This document shows positions 60,882 to 64,000 of a DNA stretch of 64,000 nt, one piece after another. Source of the DNA: an uncultured Cellvibrio sp. (lineage in GTDB: Bacteria; Pseudomonadota; Gammaproteobacteria; Pseudomonadales; Cellvibrionaceae). Positions within the stretch are counted from its first letter, which is position 1. The number at the start of each line of letters is the position of its first letter. The position numbers and the translations under genes were made by a program. The notes beneath the pieces were generated by a model. That model made no database searches. It was not told the DNA's origin and was given only the letters and a program-made list of their open reading frames with translations. The DNA lies in the NCBI GenBank assembly GCA_946481095.1, contig CAMLML010000007.1:1-64000 (forward strand), given 5' to 3'.

Positions 60882-61068
60882 AACAACCCCACCCTAACCC
60901 TCCCCTTCGTAAGGGGAGGGGACTAGCTCCTCCCTTTGAAAAAGGGAGGCTGGGAGGGATTTAAAATGGTCAATTTTTCGAAGATTTTAAATCCCCCCTA
61001 ACCCCCCCTTTTTCAAAGTGGGGAACTGTTCCTCCCCCTTGCCAAGGGGGAGGTTAGGAGGGGGTGAA
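60882..61068. repeat. Compound G/C-rich repeat between relA and mazG
   Basis: Same double layout as 56960-57131: CCACCCTAACCCTCCCCTTC ... CTCCCTTTGAAAAAGGGAGG, an ATTTAAAATGGTCAAT joint, then TTTAAATCCCCCCTAACCCC and a 38-bp end (61031-61068) identical to 28123-28160. It reaches to within 28 bp of the mazG start. Confidence 0.88.
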
Positions 61069-61096
61069 AGCTTTTAAAAGATTATTTGAGAAAAAC

Positions 61097-61894
61097 ATGA
61101 ACCCCTACACCATCACCGATCTTCTCTATTTAATGCAGCGCCTGCGCGACCCTCAAACCGGTTGTCCCTGGGATATCACACAGACTTACGACACCATTGC
61201 ACCTTCCACGCTCGAGGAAGCTTATGAAGTGGTGGATGCAATCGAGAAAAAAGATTTTGCACATTTGAAAGAAGAGTTGGGTGATCTTTTATTTCAAGTG
61301 ATCTTTTACAGCCAAATCGGTAAAGAAGAAAATCGTTTTGAATTTGCCGATGTAGTGTCAACTTTGGTAGCGAAATTGGTGCGTCGCCATCCGCATGTAT
61401 TTCCGGATGGAACTTTGCAATCGCAAATCACAAATCGAAACAGTTTGTCGGAAGAGGTGAAAGCGCGTTGGGAGGTAATTAAACAGGAAGAGCGAGCAGC
61501 CAAAGGTGTGCAAGGCGTATTGGATGATGTCCCGCTGAATTTACCGGCCTTGAGTCGTGCTGCCAAATTGCAAAAGCGTGCTGCTTCGGTTGGCTTTGAT
61601 TGGGATGATGTACAGGGGCCAATTGCCAAAGTGCGCGAAGAGTTAGCTGAAGTGGAAGAGGCTTTGGCTGATCAGGATTTGCCCGGGGTTGAAGAGGAAT
61701 TGGGCGATTTGTTATTTGCTGTTGTTAACATCAGCCGGTTTTTGAAAATAGATCCTGAACAAGCTTTGCGTAAAGCCAACCTCAAGTTTTCCAATCGGTT
61801 TCAATACATCGAAAAAAATCTTAACAAACCTTTCGCATCTTCGAATATTGACGAGATGAACCGATTGTGGGAAGAGGCAAAAAACGACAAATAA
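61097..61894 (+). CDS. mazG: Nucleoside triphosphate pyrophosphohydrolase MazG
   Basis: Hydrolyses NTPs, limits ppGpp-related death in E. coli. 265 aa from the ATG at 61097 (MNPYTITDLLYLMQRLRDP), matching the family start; the upstream GTG at 61064 lies inside the repeat and is rejected. Two MazG repeats with the EExxE metal motifs LEEAYEVVDAIE, LKEELGDLLFQVI and VEEELGDLLFAVVN. Confidence 0.96.
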   Translation: MNPYTITDLLYLMQRLRDPQTGCPWDITQTYDTIAPSTLEEAYEVVDAIEKKDFAHLKEELGDLLFQVIFYSQIGKEENRFEFADVVSTLVAKLVRRHPHVFPDGTLQSQITNRNSLSEEVKARWEVIKQEERAAKGVQGVLDDVPLNLPALSRAAKLQKRAASVGFDWDDVQGPIAKVREELAEVEEALADQDLPGVEEELGDLLFAVVNISRFLKIDPEQALRKANLKFSNRFQYIEKNLNKPFASSNIDEMNRLWEEAKNDK

Positions 61895-61981
61895 ATGCTA
61901 TAAATCCGATACAAAATAGGCTACTAATACCATCCTTATGGTCTATGATACAAACATGCCCCCGTTACAAAAGGTACGCAG

Positions 61982-63229
61982 TTGGACAGTCGTGAAGTGA
62001 AACCCGGTTATATGGATGAACGACCCAAAAGCCATAAAATCCATATTTCGGAACTCAAAATTGGTATGTTCGTTTCCAAACTCGATAGAGACTGGTTGGA
62101 GACTCCCTTTTTAATGCAAGGTTTTATCGTTGAAACCCTGGAAGATATAGATCTGGTTGCACAATACAGCGAACACATCTGGGTAGATGAATTGGTTTCA
62201 GAATGGGTTCCACCTGAAAAACGTTCCATAGCGGACACCTTTCAATACAGATCTGTATATGCCAATGAAACAGATGCCAAACAAGAACATTCGAATGCAT
62301 TGGCAACTTACAAACAAGCCCGTCGATTAACCCGCACGCTGCTTGATGATTTGCGATTTGGCACTGTCATAGATGCCGATAAAGTTAAATCCACAGTCAG
62401 TGATTGCATGTACAGCATTTTGCGTAATCCGGATGCATTGATCTGGATGTCACGCATGCGTAATGAAGATGAATACACGGCAGAACACTGTTTGAATGTG
62501 TGCATTCTGTCAATTGCCTTTGGCCGTCATTTGGGAATGGATGAAGAGGAATTGCAAAAGTTGGGCATCAGCGGTTTGTTGCATGATGTAGGCAAGATGC
62601 GTGTCCCGCCTGAAATATTAAATAAACCGGAAAAGCTGACAGAAAAAGAATTCAACATTATCAAAGCCCATTCCATTCACGGGCGCAATCTGTTGATGTC
62701 ATCCAGTGGTTTGCCGGATATTGCAATTGATGTTGCCTACAGTCATCACGAAAAAGTGGATGGCTCCGGTTATCCAAGAAAGTTATCATCGGCCGGTATT
62801 TCTGATTTCGCCAAAATAGTAACCATTGTCGATGCCTATGATGCTATGACAGCTAACCGCTGTTATTCCAAAGCTCGCCCCAGTACCGAAGCACTGAAAA
62901 TTATTTTTAAAGATCGCGGCACACATTTTGATGAAAAACTGGCGTTGGAATTTATCAAGTGTGTCGGTTTGTATCCACCAGGTTCCTTGGTAGAGTTGAT
63001 CAATGGATTGGTGGGTATTGTGTTGCAAACCAATCAAAAATATCGTCATTTGCCAAAAATTATTGTGATCAAAAATTTAAGTGGCGAATTGGAAAAAGAA
63101 ATTGTTCTTGATCTGGACGAAATAGAAAAGAAAAAGTTGGATAAAACCTACCTGATCAAACGCGCACTCACCGATGGTGAGTACGGTATTCGTTTAATCG
63201 ATTACAAAGAGCGCGGTTTGGGTTTTTGA
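61982..63229 (+). CDS. DUF3391 / HD-GYP cyclic-di-GMP phosphodiesterase
   Basis: 415 aa. N-terminal DUF3391 (about 15-140) followed by a complete HD-GYP domain: HDVGK with His201-Asp202, HHEKVDGSGYP carrying the GYP motif at about 263-265, and DAYDAMTANR. Predicted to degrade c-di-GMP in the cytoplasm. The start is a TTG at 61982 with AAGG 7 bp upstream; GTG at 61997 or ATG at 62012 are alternatives. Its last 28 bp overlap the end of the convergent rluE gene. Confidence 0.88.
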   Translation: MDSREVKPGYMDERPKSHKIHISELKIGMFVSKLDRDWLETPFLMQGFIVETLEDIDLVAQYSEHIWVDELVSEWVPPEKRSIADTFQYRSVYANETDAKQEHSNALATYKQARRLTRTLLDDLRFGTVIDADKVKSTVSDCMYSILRNPDALIWMSRMRNEDEYTAEHCLNVCILSIAFGRHLGMDEEELQKLGISGLLHDVGKMRVPPEILNKPEKLTEKEFNIIKAHSIHGRNLLMSSSGLPDIAIDVAYSHHEKVDGSGYPRKLSSAGISDFAKIVTIVDAYDAMTANRCYSKARPSTEALKIIFKDRGTHFDEKLALEFIKCVGLYPPGSLVELINGLVGIVLQTNQKYRHLPKIIVIKNLSGELEKEIVLDLDEIEKKKLDKTYLIKRALTDGEYGIRLIDYKERGLGF

Positions 63230-63981
63230 ATAATCACCGTCGTTTTTTTCTCAGCCGTTTTTTCACTCACGGATTTTTTTGGAGCTGCCGTTTTAGGACG
63301 CGGTTTATTAACCGGTTTTTGCCCCGCAATTTTTTGATCGGTATTTTCCGATTGAGTTGGTCGATTGTTACCGGAGCGATTATTAGCAGGACGATTATTC
63401 CCGGATCGATTGGGTTTTGCACCCAGTGCATTGGCCGGTAAATTAATCGTTTCAACTTTGTATTTACCCGGTTCAATACCTTCCAAAGTCCAATTGCCAA
63501 TTTTCACCCGCACCAACCGCAAAGTTGGATGCCCCACGGCAGCAGTCATGCGACGCACTTGTCGGTTCTTACCTTCAGTAATCACAATTTCAATCCACTG
63601 TGTTGGAATATTCTGACGGCTACGAATCGGTGGATCACGTTCCCATAATTTTGGTGCGGCAATTAATCTCGCTTCAGCCGGTTGCGTAATTCCATCATTT
63701 AATTCCACACCTTGACGCAATTTAGTCAACGCATAACTGTTAGGTGCACCCTCTACTTGCACCCAATAGGTCTTCGCTAATTTATGCGCCGGATGTGCAA
63801 TATGATGCTGCACCTGCCCGTCATCCGTCAGCAACAACAAACCTTCTGAATCATGATCCAATCTCCCGGCAGGGTACACATGCGGGATCTTGATATATTC
63901 CTTCAATGTAGGGCGATTTTCCTCACTGGTGAATTGTGAAAGCACGCCAAAGGGTTTATTAAATAGAATCAACGAAGCCAT
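63202..63981 (-). CDS. rluE: 23S rRNA pseudouridine synthase RluE-like, with a basic tail
   Basis: 259 aa. RsuA/RluB/E/F family: ILFNKPFGVLSQFT, the catalytic Asp in AGRLDHDSEGLLLLTDDG, and EGKNRQVRRMTAAVGHP. Modifies U2457 of 23S rRNA if orthologous to RluE. The catalytic body ends near residue 180; the last 80 residues are a disordered Asn/Lys/Pro/Arg tail with NRSGNNRP-type repeats, not present in E. coli RluE. The ATG at 63981 is inside the window, so the gene is complete. Confidence 0.9.
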   Translation of the reverse strand: MASLILFNKPFGVLSQFTSEENRPTLKEYIKIPHVYPAGRLDHDSEGLLLLTDDGQVQHHIAHPAHKLAKTYWVQVEGAPNSYALTKLRQGVELNDGITQPAEARLIAAPKLWERDPPIRSRQNIPTQWIEIVITEGKNRQVRRMTAAVGHPTLRLVRVKIGNWTLEGIEPGKYKVETINLPANALGAKPNRSGNNRPANNRSGNNRPTQSENTDQKIAGQKPVNKPRPKTAAPKKSVSEKTAEKKTTVIIQKPKPRSL

Positions 63982-64000
63982 GGCTGGCGATATTCCTGAG

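Noticed and set aside
61064..61096. GTG start for mazG
   Set aside because: It lies in the end of the repeat element; the ATG at 61097 matches the family start.

Overview
The window looks like a chromosomal segment of a plant-cell-wall-degrading gammaproteobacterium, most probably Cellvibrio or a close relative. This rests on secreted enzymes with family 2 carbohydrate-binding modules joined by long poly-serine linkers, on Pseudomonas-like gene neighbourhoods (mucD-lepA-lepB-rnc-era-recO; gacS/cysM-rlmD-relA-mazG), and on intermediate GC content. No rRNA, tRNA, transposase, phage gene or CRISPR array was seen.

Layout. (1) 1-2321, minus: glnD (3' part cut by the window edge) and map. (2) 2445-12832, minus: an accessory island separating map from rpsB, genes that lie side by side in many gammaproteobacteria. 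It holds two nearly identical HExxH metallopeptidase-like secreted proteins (one with CBM2, one a predicted lipoprotein), a CBM2 pectate lyase between them, a NagA-like deacetylase with an N-terminal zinc ribbon translationally coupled to mannonate dehydratase uxuA, and a small RMF-like protein. (3) 13293-33092, plus: the rpsB-tsf, pyrH-frr-uppS-cdsA-dxr-rseP-bamA-skp-lpxD-fabZ-lpxA-lpxB-rnhB-dnaE-accA series for translation, isoprenoid and phospholipid precursors, outer-membrane assembly, lipid A and fatty-acid synthesis. (4) 33181-46006: an M1 aminopeptidase lipoprotein, monomeric isocitrate dehydrogenase, a PilZ protein, ferredoxin fdxA, a short-chain dehydrogenase, ompW behind a perfect FNR-type box, mutS, a rhodanese, an unknown membrane-anchored protein, a candidate small RNA and hisC. 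(5) 46135-53085, plus: a DegP/MucD-like protease behind a sigma-E-type promoter, then lepA-lepB-DUF4845-rnc-era-recO. (6) 53173-63981: gacS/barA hybrid kinase (minus), cysM-rlmD-relA-mazG and an HD-GYP phosphodiesterase (plus), and rluE (minus).

How it fits together. The core operons are ordinary housekeeping. The island couples extracellular attack on pectin, and probably on wall proteins, to intracellular uronate use (UxuA makes 2-keto-3-deoxygluconate from mannonate). GacS, the PilZ protein, the HD-GYP protein and RelA supply global regulation.

Most notable observations: mosaic gene conversion between the two metallopeptidase genes; a 49-codon open frame continuing in frame after the stop of the second one; an undescribed-looking sRNA candidate at 44746-44868; and a family of compound palindromic G/C-rich repeats placed at operon joints. 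Homology statements are from memory of the families; no database search was possible.
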